From NCBI GenBank assembly GCA_015059105.1, contig SVBB01000002.1:1-60727 (forward strand): a stretch of 60,727 nt of DNA, in the 5' to 3' direction. The notes under the pieces were generated by a model. The model was not told the origin of the DNA. It did no database searches and worked only from the letters and a program-made list of their open reading frames with translations. A program made the position numbers and the translations under genes. Shown here in pieces: positions 44,057 to 52,506 of this stretch. How positions within the stretch are numbered: the stretch's first letter is position 1; every line of letters starts with the position of its first letter. This DNA is from Erysipelotrichaceae bacterium (GTDB lineage: Bacteria > Bacillota_I > Bacilli_A > RFN20 > CAG-826).

Positions 44057-44643
44057 TATTTATTCTCCTTTAAATAGTTAACCATTTTCTCTAAGGCTTT
44101 CGCGCGGTGAGAATATTTATTTTTAATTTCACTTGGATATTCCGCGAATGTTTTTTCTAATTCGTTAGAGATGAAGAATGGGTCGTAACCGAAGCCATTT
44201 CCTTCATGAATCTCAGCAGTGATTTTTCCAGGGACGATTCCATCAAATCTAAGGGGTTCATCTTTATAGTTATATAAAACGATACAACAGATGAATTTCG
44301 CGTCAAAAACACCTTTTTCTTTGCAAATCTTAATTATTTTTTTCATCGCGGGGATATATCCACCTAGTTTTTCAGCATATCTAGCAGAATATATACCTGG
44401 CTTATTATCTAGAGCGGATACTTCAAGTCCAGAGTCATCACTCATAACGGGAAGAGAAGTGTATTTACTAATCGCTTTTGCTTTGATTAAAGCGTTCTCA
44501 TAATATGTATTACCGTTTTCTTCTATATCTCCAATATTTGGAGCAACTTCATCCATACCGATGATTTCAATATTAAAAGAGGAGAAGATTTGTTTGATTT
44601 CTCTGACTTTATTTTTATTAGATGAGGCTAGTACGATTTTCAT
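44056..44643 (-). CDS. rdgB: XTP/dITP pyrophosphatase (RdgB/HAM1)
   Basis: This 195-residue enzyme cleans non-canonical purine nucleotides from the pool. Signatures: VLASSNKNKVREIKQIF at the start, MSDDSGLEVSALDNKPGIYSARYA in the middle, and GNGFGYDPFFI with SHRAKALEK near the end. A TGCTATAAT (extended -10) ends 7 bases before the ATG and there is no SD, so the message is probably leaderless. The thioesterase gene follows. Confidence 0.96.
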   Translation of the reverse strand: MKIVLASSNKNKVREIKQIFSSFNIEIIGMDEVAPNIGDIEENGNTYYENALIKAKAISKYTSLPVMSDDSGLEVSALDNKPGIYSARYAEKLGGYIPAMKKIIKICKEKGVFDAKFICCIVLYNYKDEPLRFDGIVPGKITAEIHEGNGFGYDPFFISNELEKTFAEYPSEIKNKYSHRAKALEKMVNYLKENK

Positions 44644-44795
44644 AAAAACAATTATAGCAAGGTATCAATGAAAATGTATATTACCAAATAATAATATTTG
44701 AAACTGGTTCATAGTGGGCACATCCAGATGCTTTTGTTAAAAATTTCTAGCAGCACACCAAATTGGTGATAAAAACACTCATCGAATAAATATGG

Positions 44796-44801
44796 TATAA
44801 T
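44796..44801 (+). promoter_or_regulatory. -10 box of the IS transposase transcript
   Basis: TGGTATAAT with TATAAT at 44796-44801. The predicted start is next to ATG 44807 and just before the first helix of the leader. Confidence 0.6.
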
Positions 44802-44806
44802 CGTAA

Positions 44807-44899
44807 ATGCGAACAAGTCCTTTGATACGGTCGTTAAGACAACTTGTTCGCAGACACCCTGGATTAACGATCGTACCAAAGGCAGAAGGGTGTTTTTAT
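44807..44899 (+). promoter_or_regulatory. Pseudoknotted leader of the IS transposase
   Basis: Three nested or crossed pairings are visible: GAACAAGT (44811-44818) with ACTTGTTC (44842-44849); the 19-nt loop between them (44819-44837) with 44864-44882, complete if two G-U pairs are allowed; and ACACCC (44854-44859) with GGGTGT (44888-44893), which is followed by T. The first two form a pseudoknot. The last stem covers AGAAGGG, the likely SD of ATG 44900, and also looks like a small terminator. Confidence 0.6.
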
Positions 44900-45967
44900 A
44901 TGCCGAAAATCTTTTTATCTTCACAACACGATTATGTGTTTGGTTTAGGTAATTCAGAATTCAATAATCTCTGTTTCGAAGTTGAAAACCGCAAATGCGT
45001 TGATAGGTTTGGATATTTTGATTTTGAAGAACTAGCTAAACATTATGGAAGAATTCCTAAATGCCCAAAATGTGGAAGTAGTAAACCATACAAAGATGGC
45101 AAAGATAAAAATGGATATCAACGTTATAGATGCAAATGTGGATGCAGATTTAATTTGCTCAGTAATTCGATTATTTCATCCGTCAAAACAACATTGCCTC
45201 AATGGTTTTCAATGATTAGACTAATGTCTTTTAATGTTCCAATTGATTTAATCGCTGAACAGATTAATGTTCACCATAATACAGCCTTATTGATGAGACG
45301 CAAATTATTTGAAACGGTAAATGATTGGCAAAATAAAATAAAATTAAATGGAGTAGTATTTATTGATGAAATCTATACATTTGATTCAGAAAGACCAAAA
45401 AATCATTTTGGAAAAAATCAAAGAGGTTTAACTAAAGATAAATGCTGCATATTTCTTGCAATTGATCAATCTAAACGAATGATTATGTTTTTGATTGGAA
45501 GAGGAAGACCAACAAGCAAAAAAATCAAAGATGCATTATTACCTCATCTCTCCGAAGGAACTGTAACAAAAATAATTCACGATGGTTTACGTTCTCACAC
45601 TAAAGCAATAAAGAAAGCTGGAGTTAAAGATGAAATACATAAATCTATTGTTAAAGATGAAGAAACATTAAAAGCGATGCTTCTAATTAATTCGTTCTGT
45701 GCCTGGGTACAAAGATATTTATCAAGATTCACAGGCATGGATACGGAATATTTACAGGATTATTTAAATTGGTTTGTTTATTTATTCCGCTGCAAACAGC
45801 AAGATGAAACCTGGCCAAGAGATGAAAGGATACTGAGGCACATATTGCTCGCTGATGTTGAATTAAAAAGAAACAATTTAGAATCAAAAAGAGAAAAGGT
45901 TAGAAAAATAATTAAACATAAAAAGGGATGGAAGCCAAAGAAAAAGAAGACACTATGTGAGAAATAA
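44807..45967 (+). CDS. IS1595-like (ISXO2-type) DDE transposase
   Basis: The transposase moves the element. A zinc ribbon CPKCGSSKPY...RYRCKCGCRF is near residue 85, an HTH follows (DLIAEQINVHHNTALLMRRKL), then the catalytic core: VVFIDEIYT for the first Asp, IIHDGLRSH for the second, and NSFCAWVQRYLSRF with the C-terminal helix. Two starts are in one frame: ATG 44807, 5 bases after the -10 box (leaderless, 31 extra residues encoded by the pseudoknot), or ATG 44900 with AGAAGGG as SD. The latter gives the conventional protein; both may be used. Confidence 0.88.
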   Translation: MRTSPLIRSLRQLVRRHPGLTIVPKAEGCFYMPKIFLSSQHDYVFGLGNSEFNNLCFEVENRKCVDRFGYFDFEELAKHYGRIPKCPKCGSSKPYKDGKDKNGYQRYRCKCGCRFNLLSNSIISSVKTTLPQWFSMIRLMSFNVPIDLIAEQINVHHNTALLMRRKLFETVNDWQNKIKLNGVVFIDEIYTFDSERPKNHFGKNQRGLTKDKCCIFLAIDQSKRMIMFLIGRGRPTSKKIKDALLPHLSEGTVTKIIHDGLRSHTKAIKKAGVKDEIHKSIVKDEETLKAMLLINSFCAWVQRYLSRFTGMDTEYLQDYLNWFVYLFRCKQQDETWPRDERILRHILLADVELKRNNLESKREKVRKIIKHKKGWKPKKKKTLCEK

Positions 45968-46054
45968 TGCCTTCATTTTCTGGTTCTAATTAGATAATAT
46001 CTAATAACTTTTATCACCAATTTGGTGTGCTGCTAGATAAAAATTATATAAAAA

Positions 46055-46073
46055 AACAGTGATAAACACTGTT
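46055..46073 (-). terminator. Terminator of tRNA-Gly(TCC)
   Basis: On the minus strand AACAGTG-TTTAT-CACTGTT is followed by a T-run. The IS right end lies 10 bases away. Confidence 0.8.
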
Positions 46074-46082
46074 AGTTGCTCT

Positions 46083-46156
46083 TGGAGCAGGTGACGGGAA
46101 TCGAACCCGCGTAATCAGCTTGGAAGGCTGATGCTCTACCATTAAACTACACCTGC
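46083..46156 (-). tRNA. tRNA-Gly (anticodon TCC)
   Basis: A 74-nt cloverleaf with acceptor GCAGGTG/CACCTGC, anticodon arm ATCAGCCTTCCAAGCTGAT giving TCC, T arm CGGGTTCGATTCCCG and an encoded CCA. Confidence 0.95.
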
Positions 46157-46183
46157 GGTGCAAGAAAGATTATAGACCTTCTT

Positions 46184-46498
46184 TTAGTTTTTATCAACAA
46201 AAGATATAATCTGATTCTTGTTTAAGAAGCCGAGTTGTTGTCTAACGATCTTGCCGTCTTTGATGTAAAGAAGAGTTGGAATCGCTTGGACACCATATCT
46301 TTCCGCGAGAGGTGGAAGTTCATCGACATCGATTTTGATGATTTTAACTTCTTTGAGCTCGCCAGTTTTATCTAAACCTTCAAGGACAGGGGCAATCATT
46401 TTGCATGGGCCACACCAAGTCGCGAAGAAATCGACTAAGCATTCGCCGCTACTGATTAATTGATCAAATTCATTAACAGATTCAACATGATAAATCAT
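46184..46498 (-). CDS. trxA: Thioredoxin
   Basis: A 104-residue dithiol oxidoreductase of the cytoplasm. The active site is FFATWCGPCKMIAP, and the cis-proline region reads AIPTLLYIKDG. The start at 46498 (MIYHVESVNEF) has AGGAGG at the right distance; a longer frame upstream only overlaps the TraX gene. It is the last gene of the CPBP-TraX-trxA set on this strand, ahead of the tRNA. Confidence 0.96.
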   Translation of the reverse strand: MIYHVESVNEFDQLISSGECLVDFFATWCGPCKMIAPVLEGLDKTGELKEVKIIKIDVDELPPLAERYGVQAIPTLLYIKDGKIVRQQLGFLNKNQIISFVDKN

Positions 46499-46500
46499 AA

Positions 46501-47412
46501 TTATTTTCCTCCTAGAAGTAATGATATCAAATATATGAGACCATATAAAAGCAAGATGTGTATTGGATAATACAAATAGCTCCCATATTGGAACCACTTT
46601 CCGTTATATCCTCTTTTTCCGTTATAGAAGATGAGGAGTATTCCAGCGGCCATTCCAGCGATTTGAATATTTGGACTCCAGAATACGGCAGTTGGGGTGA
46701 AATATTTAAATAAGTAGTAAATAATGTTTAAAAACATTACAACCATACAGCAGATAAGGTTAACAGCAATGCGATATGTGTTAGTTCCTTTGACTTGGTC
46801 TAGCTCTAAGCCAGAATATTGGCTTTGATATTCAAAATAAGTATCTGCGAAGAATGTTGCAAGATAGAATCCAACCATCATGAGTATTGATAACCAGTCA
46901 TACTGCATTCTTAAAAAGCGTGGGAACCATAATACATCCACTGTATAGTAGCTAGCGGTTTCAATACCTTTCGCGACAAAAGAAGCAATTGATATACCAA
47001 TTGGAATGATTATTAATAGACGTAGCCACTTATTATCTTTTTGTTTTAATAGATAGATAGTGATTGCTCCAAGGAATAAATCCATAAAGATATTGCCTTG
47101 ATTAGCGATGTCTTGCATTCCTAAAGAAGTGACGAACTGGCAGACACATAAGACAATGGATATAACGATTGCCATTATGCCTAGACGTAACCAATATTTC
47201 TTGATGTTTTTGCTGTGAATAACCCCTTCCACAATCATAAAGCAGAATAGGGGTAACGCTAAACGGCCGATATATCGACAAATATTAACAAATATTACTT
47301 GTTCGGGATAAAAAGATCTGATGATGACACCGAGGTGGTCAATGGTCATCGAAACAATCGCGATGATTTTTAATACAAATGATGAAAGTTTAAGTATCTT
47401 GGTATTTTCCAT
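46501..47412 (-). CDS. TraX family membrane protein
   Basis: A 303-residue protein with 8-9 membrane segments. The N-terminus LKIIAIVSMTIDHLGVI and RYIGRLALPLFCFMIVEG are the TraX marks; the family includes F-pilin N-acetylase and many Firmicute proteins of unknown role, probably membrane acyltransferases. The C-terminal YPIHILLLYGLIYL is also typical. It starts at the stop of the CPBP gene (overlap at 47412). Confidence 0.9.
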   Translation of the reverse strand: MENTKILKLSSFVLKIIAIVSMTIDHLGVIIRSFYPEQVIFVNICRYIGRLALPLFCFMIVEGVIHSKNIKKYWLRLGIMAIVISIVLCVCQFVTSLGMQDIANQGNIFMDLFLGAITIYLLKQKDNKWLRLLIIIPIGISIASFVAKGIETASYYTVDVLWFPRFLRMQYDWLSILMMVGFYLATFFADTYFEYQSQYSGLELDQVKGTNTYRIAVNLICCMVVMFLNIIYYLFKYFTPTAVFWSPNIQIAGMAAGILLIFYNGKRGYNGKWFQYGSYLYYPIHILLLYGLIYLISLLLGGK

Positions 47413-48212
47413 TAACTATTCCTCATAACGATGATGCTGATGACAGAGAAAAGATTATTAAACGCATGAGCAAGGAAAGAGGCTCCAAAACCTTCTCTAT
47501 GATAAAGTATACAGAATATTGTCGCGGCAAATAAATAATCTGGCAACGCGACTAATTCATTGACGATATTACCAGAAAAGAAATCTAGGTGAATAACGGT
47601 GAAGACAATTATTGTTAATGCATACGCAAGAATGGTGGAGACTCTTTTACAAAGTGTGAATAAACCAACGCGGTAAGTGAGTTCTTCGACAAGTGGACCA
47701 ATAATGCCTAATACGATGACGCAGACAAAGGGATTTTTTAATACCATCATCTCCGCGACTGATTGGTTACCCCCGGTTCCAGCCTGTGGGACGGCTTTGC
47801 TCATGATAAAACTGATGAGCATCGACCCACCTAAAAGAATCCCAAAACCGATGATTCCCGCGATATATGTGCGGTATTTTTTAAAAGTGAAGAATAATTC
47901 TGGGTAATAATTCCAAACGAGAAATATATCAGCGACGAATATTAATACATATGTGATGGAATTAACGATTAGATACGTCAAAGCATTGTCATCTTTAATA
48001 GTGGTTGCGACGATAAGGGAGATGAGTATCGCTAAGAAGTTAATGCCTAATAAACCAACTAAAAATAGCCCCACTTGTCTAAAGATTGGTAGATAGCTGA
48101 GCCGTGTAAATGGCCTATCTTCGTTTGGTTTATGGCAGTGTGGACAACGAGAAAACATTATTTCATAGTCATTCCCGCATTCTGGACATGTTTTAATCTT
48201 TGGTTTTCCCAT
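47412..48212 (-). CDS. CPBP-family membrane protease with N-terminal zinc ribbon
   Basis: The protein begins with a zinc ribbon (CPECGNDYEIMFSRCPHC) and continues with about eight membrane segments. The CPBP/Abi motifs are EELTYRVGLF (EExxxR), HLDFFSG, and HAFNNLF. Type II CAAX-processing-like proteases in bacteria serve bacteriocin immunity or membrane signalling; the target is unknown. I choose ATG 48212 with TAGGA upstream, not the in-frame TTG at 48218. Its promoter (TATAAT on the minus strand, ~48237) overlaps that of the divergent yigZ-like gene. Confidence 0.9.
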   Translation of the reverse strand: MGKPKIKTCPECGNDYEIMFSRCPHCHKPNEDRPFTRLSYLPIFRQVGLFLVGLLGINFLAILISLIVATTIKDDNALTYLIVNSITYVLIFVADIFLVWNYYPELFFTFKKYRTYIAGIIGFGILLGGSMLISFIMSKAVPQAGTGGNQSVAEMMVLKNPFVCVIVLGIIGPLVEELTYRVGLFTLCKRVSTILAYALTIIVFTVIHLDFFSGNIVNELVALPDYLFAATIFCILYHREGFGASFLAHAFNNLFSVISIIVMRNS

Positions 48213-48264
48213 CTTCAAATATCCTACGGATAATTATACAATATTTTATGGAAGATTGTCATTT

Positions 48265-48639
48265 ATGTTAGTAGTAAGCAAAAAATACGAAGCGATGATT
48301 GAGGTGATGAAATCGAAATTCATCGCGATTTTATTGCCGATAAATGATGAAGAACAGTTTAAAAATATCTTGAAAGATATCAGGAAAGAACACCGCAAGG
48401 CCAAACATGTCGTCTATGCTTATCGTCTTGGACAAAGTTATAAGTCTAATGATGATGGAGAACCAAAAGGAACAGCGGGACGACCATTATTAGAGCTTCT
48501 TTTGAAAAAAGATATAAATAATTGTGCCTTAATTGTTGTAAGATATTTTGGAGGAACAAAGTTAGGCGCGGGCAAACTGCTAAGAACATATGTCGCTAGC
48601 GGGGTTGCAGTGATTAACTGTTTAGAAGGTGAGGAATAA
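48265..48639 (+). CDS. YigZ/IMPACT-family protein, short form
   Basis: The 124 residues cover the N-terminal UPF0029/IMPACT domain: KSKFIAILLPINDEEQF, HVVYAYRLG, SNDDGEPKGTAGRPLLELL, VVRYFGGTKLGAGKLLRTY. The C-terminal ferredoxin-like domain found in YigZ (~200 residues) is absent. The ATG 48265 has GGAAG nine bases upstream. pepP starts one base after the stop, so they are cotranscribed. Confidence 0.88.
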   Translation: MLVVSKKYEAMIEVMKSKFIAILLPINDEEQFKNILKDIRKEHRKAKHVVYAYRLGQSYKSNDDGEPKGTAGRPLLELLLKKDINNCALIVVRYFGGTKLGAGKLLRTYVASGVAVINCLEGEE

Positions 48640-48640
48640 T

Positions 48641-49897
48641 ATGCAAGAAAACGTTTTAAGAAGAGAAAGATTATTTGATCTCATGGAAGAAGGTTCTGCA
48701 GCAATCATTTTTGCAGGAACAAGCAAGATTGCTACAGCCGATGAAGCGTATCCATTTAAAGTGAATACAAACTTCTTCTATCTCACAAATATTAGACAAG
48801 AGAATTCCGCGGTCCTTTTAGTGAAAGGATTAAGCGAACACAAGACATATTTATTTGTCGATGAATATTCAGAATTAAAGGAGAAGTGGACTGGTAAAAG
48901 ATTAACTTTTGATGAAGCGAGAGAATTATCGGATATCGATTCCGTCCATTCCACGAATGATTTAGATACTTTTATTTCCCTTGCTTTGGCAAAAGAGAAT
49001 AACCAATATGGGAATATTTCTAAATTCTATATCGATTTAACTCCAGAAATTAGAATCAAAGAAAGATATGATACAGTCGATTTTTCAAAATCTGCGGAAG
49101 AGAAATTCCCACATATCAAGATTGAAAATATCAATCCGTTATTCATCACATTAAGAATGGTGAAAAGCGATTATGAAATCGATTGCTTAAGAAAAGCGAT
49201 TGCCTTAACGCATAAAGGCATCATCTATACATTAAACAATTTAAAACCTGGCAAATTCGAGTATGAAGTCGCGGATGATTTTGAAATGTATGGTCGTACA
49301 TTAAATAGAGAAGGCTTAGCTTTCGATACGATTGTCGCGTATGGCAAGAATGCGACTTGCTTACATTATCCTCAACAAACGGATAAAGTCGGGGAAGATG
49401 GATTAATCCTATTTGACCTCGGTTATAACTATGGTGGTTATTCTGCTGATATCTCTCGTACTTTCCCGGTTAACGGAAAATATGAAGGTGTCGCGAAGCT
49501 CATCTATCAAACTGTTCTCAATTGTAATAAAGCGGTTATCGAATATTTACATCCTGGTATCACTAACAAAGATGCCCAAGAATTCACTAAGGAATTTTTG
49601 AAGAATGAATGCGTCAGAGTAGGTTTAATGAGCGAGGATGAAGATATCCTCAAATATTACTATCACGGCGTCTCTCATTCCTTAGGTTTAGATACCCATG
49701 ATTCACAAGATAGAACTAAACCATATGAAATTGGTAACGTCGTCACTGTTGAGCCAGGTTTATATTTTGCTAAATATGGTGTCGGGGTGAGAATTGAAGA
49801 TGACGTTCTCATCACTGGTTCTGTCAATGATGTCCTTTCTCGCGACATTCCAAAAGAAATTGAGGATATTGAAAAACTCATGAAATCAAGGGGATAA
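48641..49897 (+). CDS. pepP: Xaa-Pro aminopeptidase (M24B)
   Basis: This metallopeptidase removes N-terminal residues before proline. The creatinase N-domain precedes a pita-bread core. Metal ligands are visible: LFDLGYNYGGYSADISRTF (two Asp), HGVSHSLGLDTHD (His), VTVEPGLYF and GVRIEDDVLIT (Glu). From ATG 48641, with GAGG upstream, it is 418 residues. An in-frame GTG at 48629 would lie inside the yigZ-like gene and is less likely. glpK follows after 3 bases. Confidence 0.95.
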   Translation: MQENVLRRERLFDLMEEGSAAIIFAGTSKIATADEAYPFKVNTNFFYLTNIRQENSAVLLVKGLSEHKTYLFVDEYSELKEKWTGKRLTFDEARELSDIDSVHSTNDLDTFISLALAKENNQYGNISKFYIDLTPEIRIKERYDTVDFSKSAEEKFPHIKIENINPLFITLRMVKSDYEIDCLRKAIALTHKGIIYTLNNLKPGKFEYEVADDFEMYGRTLNREGLAFDTIVAYGKNATCLHYPQQTDKVGEDGLILFDLGYNYGGYSADISRTFPVNGKYEGVAKLIYQTVLNCNKAVIEYLHPGITNKDAQEFTKEFLKNECVRVGLMSEDEDILKYYYHGVSHSLGLDTHDSQDRTKPYEIGNVVTVEPGLYFAKYGVGVRIEDDVLITGSVNDVLSRDIPKEIEDIEKLMKSRG

Positions 49898-49900
49898 TCA

Positions 49901-51382
49901 ATGGAAAAGTATATTTTATCAATCGATCAAGGTACAACTTCTACGAGAGCAATTTTGTTCAACCATTATGGTCAAGCAATCTGCATTACTCAAAAAGAAG
50001 TGAACTGTATTTTCCCAAATCCAGGTTGGGTTGAAGTGGATGCGAATGAGATTTATCAAAGCGCGGTTGATGTCATCGATCAACTCTTCTTTAAAGCGAA
50101 AGTGACACCTGCTTCTATTGAATGTATCGGTATTACTAACCAAAGAGAAACAACAGTAATGTGGGATAAAGAGACAGGCATGCCTGTTTATAATGCGATC
50201 GTTTGGCAGTCACGTCAAACTGCAGATATTTGTGAGCAGCATAAAAAAGATGAAGATGTGATTAGAAATAAGACGGGTTTAATCATCAACCCATATTTCT
50301 CCGCAAGTAAGATTCGTTATTTATTAGACCATGTTCCTAATGGTCAAGCCCGAGCAGAAAAAGGCGAACTCATCTGTGGGACGATTGATAGTTGGCTCAT
50401 TTATAAACTCACTAATCATGTAGTGCATGCAACTGATGTCAGCAATGCTTCACGTACGATGTTATTCAATATCAACACGATGAAATGGGATGATGAATTA
50501 TGCAAATTATTCCGCGTTCCTATGAAGATGCTTCCAAAAGTCTATCCTTCTTCGTATAAATATGGATTATTTGAATATAAAGGTAAGAAAATACCAATCA
50601 CTGGTGTGGCTGGTGACCAACAAGCAGCTTTATTCGGACAAACTTGTTTTGATAAAGGCGACTGTAAAAACACATACGGCACTGGTTGTTTCATGCTTTT
50701 AAATACTGGAAATAAGCCAACATTCTCTAAATCTGGCTTACTTACTACGATAGCGTGGCAAATCGGTAAAGAAGTGACCTATGCTTTAGAAGGTTCAATC
50801 TTTGTTGGTGGAGCGGTCATTCAGTGGTTACGCGATGAGATGAAGATGATTCCTGATTCAGCGGCGAGTGAAAAATGTGCTTACCATTCCTTAGATAAAG
50901 AAAACAATGTTTATATCGTTCCAGCTTTCGTCGGTTTGGCGACTCCATACTGGGATAATGAAGCACGTGGCGCTGTCTTTGGCTTAACAAGAGGCACGAC
51001 GAGAGATGAATTTGTAAGAGCAGCCATTGAAGCGATTGCTTATCAGTTTAAAGACGTCTTTGAAGTGATGAAGAAAGAAACAGATTGTTCTATTCATACT
51101 TTACAAGTCGATGGTGGGGCGACTAAAAATAAATATTTATTGCAGTTCCAAAGCGATATTTGTGGATTGACGATTAAGTTACCACAGTGTTTAGAAACTA
51201 CAGCATTAGGCGCGGCTTATTTAGCGGGTTTATGCACTGGATATTATTCCTCTGTAGAAGAGATTAAATCCATCCATTCTTTCCAAGCGGTTTATGAACC
51301 GAAGATGAAATCTTCCGTGGTTAATAAAAAATATCGCGGCTGGAAATTAGCGGTGAAAGCGACGAGAGTATTTAAACCATGA
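49901..51382 (+). CDS. glpK: Glycerol kinase
   Basis: It phosphorylates glycerol to sn-glycerol-3-phosphate. FGGY-family marks: SIDQGTTSTRAILF at the start, GITNQRETTVMWDK, the substrate loop around NAIVWQSRQT, TGVAGDQQAALFGQ, and VDGGATKNKYLLQFQSDI. The length of 493 fits. No transporter (glpF) or glycerol-3-phosphate oxidase (glpO) is next to it. The 3' end overlaps the DUF5677 gene by 4 bases. Confidence 0.97.
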   Translation: MEKYILSIDQGTTSTRAILFNHYGQAICITQKEVNCIFPNPGWVEVDANEIYQSAVDVIDQLFFKAKVTPASIECIGITNQRETTVMWDKETGMPVYNAIVWQSRQTADICEQHKKDEDVIRNKTGLIINPYFSASKIRYLLDHVPNGQARAEKGELICGTIDSWLIYKLTNHVVHATDVSNASRTMLFNINTMKWDDELCKLFRVPMKMLPKVYPSSYKYGLFEYKGKKIPITGVAGDQQAALFGQTCFDKGDCKNTYGTGCFMLLNTGNKPTFSKSGLLTTIAWQIGKEVTYALEGSIFVGGAVIQWLRDEMKMIPDSAASEKCAYHSLDKENNVYIVPAFVGLATPYWDNEARGAVFGLTRGTTRDEFVRAAIEAIAYQFKDVFEVMKKETDCSIHTLQVDGGATKNKYLLQFQSDICGLTIKLPQCLETTALGAAYLAGLCTGYYSSVEEIKSIHSFQAVYEPKMKSSVVNKKYRGWKLAVKATRVFKP

Positions 51383-52506
51383 ATGTAAGATTAGAAAAAG
51401 TCGTTTTTGATAAAGTCCTGGATTTGCTCCAGGCTCCTAGCTATGTCGATCGCGACTTTCTATATTCTGTTTACAATACTTGTATTGATATTATTGATCA
51501 TTTTAATAATAACGATACTTTTCATGACTTACGTAGTGTCGACCAATTCGAGCTCATCAATTACTGCATCGGTGAATACGTCTATGCTTTTGGTGGGACA
51601 GATGAAAAGATTAAGCAAGAATTAATCGCCTTAGAAAATGATAGCGGACGTATTTCTTCTATCGTCGCGGATAAATTCTTATCTTTATCATATTTTTCAC
51701 ATAATGAAGGGACTTTTACCAATCGTTATCTTCCTTCGATTTCTTCTTTAAATCTTTATTTAAATTTCATTCTCAACATCTTAAATAATTATAAAAAGAA
51801 CGATCCCGTATCTACTTTAATTACGGATTTGCTCAATAAGTCTGTTTCGATTGCGCGTTGCGTTTTAAACCTATTAGTGGATGGTTATGAAACAGAAGCA
51901 TTTGCCTTATGGAGAACGCTTCACGAATGTGAATGCACATTAGTGATATTAGAGAAATATCGCGAGCCACTTATCAATAGCTACTTAAAACATATGCAGT
52001 ATGCTTTAGCATATTCTGGCGCGCTTAAAGATAAAGAGACTGTTGATGCAACATTTGTCACTATCAAAGAACAGATGCGCTCCCATGAATTGAAGAGCAA
52101 AGATATGAAGAAGTTTATTGAATATGGCTGGTTATATGCGGTTCCTGGTGTCTCTCAAACGGAATTAAAACTCAATTTCCGCGATGGACTTGAACAACTC
52201 GCGGGGCTTGAAAGATATAACAAAGTCTATTTGATGAGCAGCGAAATCATTCATAGCACCCCTCTACTTGTCTATTCAGACAAACAATATTTCTTCTATA
52301 CCGCTTTGCTCAACTTATATGAATCTTTCTTTAGACTTGAAAAAGTGTTCGTTTCTTTATTTGTCCCAAGAGTGAATGAAGAGCAACTCAATAGTTATAA
52401 AAATATGCGAAAAGTATATTATTCGCAGCTCCTTGCGATTCATAAAAGAGAAACAAATCGTTATTTATCAATATTTAAGAAGAAGACTGATCAAACATCT
52501 TCATAA
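51379..52506 (+). CDS. DUF5677-like protein
   Basis: A 375-residue, mostly helical cytoplasmic protein. The segment NLLVDGYETEAFALWRTLHECECTLVIL is the mark of DUF5677/SEC-C-associated helical proteins, whose function is unknown. It is coupled to glpK by a 4-base overlap, but nothing suggests a metabolic role. Its end overlaps the convergent uridine-kinase-like gene by 16 bases, with no terminator between. Confidence 0.75.
   Translation: MNVRLEKVVFDKVLDLLQAPSYVDRDFLYSVYNTCIDIIDHFNNNDTFHDLRSVDQFELINYCIGEYVYAFGGTDEKIKQELIALENDSGRISSIVADKFLSLSYFSHNEGTFTNRYLPSISSLNLYLNFILNILNNYKKNDPVSTLITDLLNKSVSIARCVLNLLVDGYETEAFALWRTLHECECTLVILEKYREPLINSYLKHMQYALAYSGALKDKETVDATFVTIKEQMRSHELKSKDMKKFIEYGWLYAVPGVSQTELKLNFRDGLEQLAGLERYNKVYLMSSEIIHSTPLLVYSDKQYFFYTALLNLYESFFRLEKVFVSLFVPRVNEEQLNSYKNMRKVYYSQLLAIHKRETNRYLSIFKKKTDQTSS

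Larger units (their letters stand above)
44738..46045 (+). mobile_element. Intact IS1595-like insertion sequence with target duplication
   Basis: The element runs from 44746 to 46037 (1292 bp). Perfect 27-bp terminal inverted repeats begin TCTAGCAGCACACC (44746-44772; complement at 46011-46037). They are flanked by the 8-bp direct repeat TAAAAATT (44738-44745 and 46038-46045). It carries one transposase and a structured leader. Perfect ends and an uninterrupted gene suggest a recent insertion between rdgB and tRNA-Gly. The 8-bp duplication fits IS1595. Confidence 0.9.

Noticed and set aside
44709..44924. Minus-strand frame over the IS left end
   Set aside because: It reads through the terminal repeat and the leader hairpins; it reflects the palindromic sequence.
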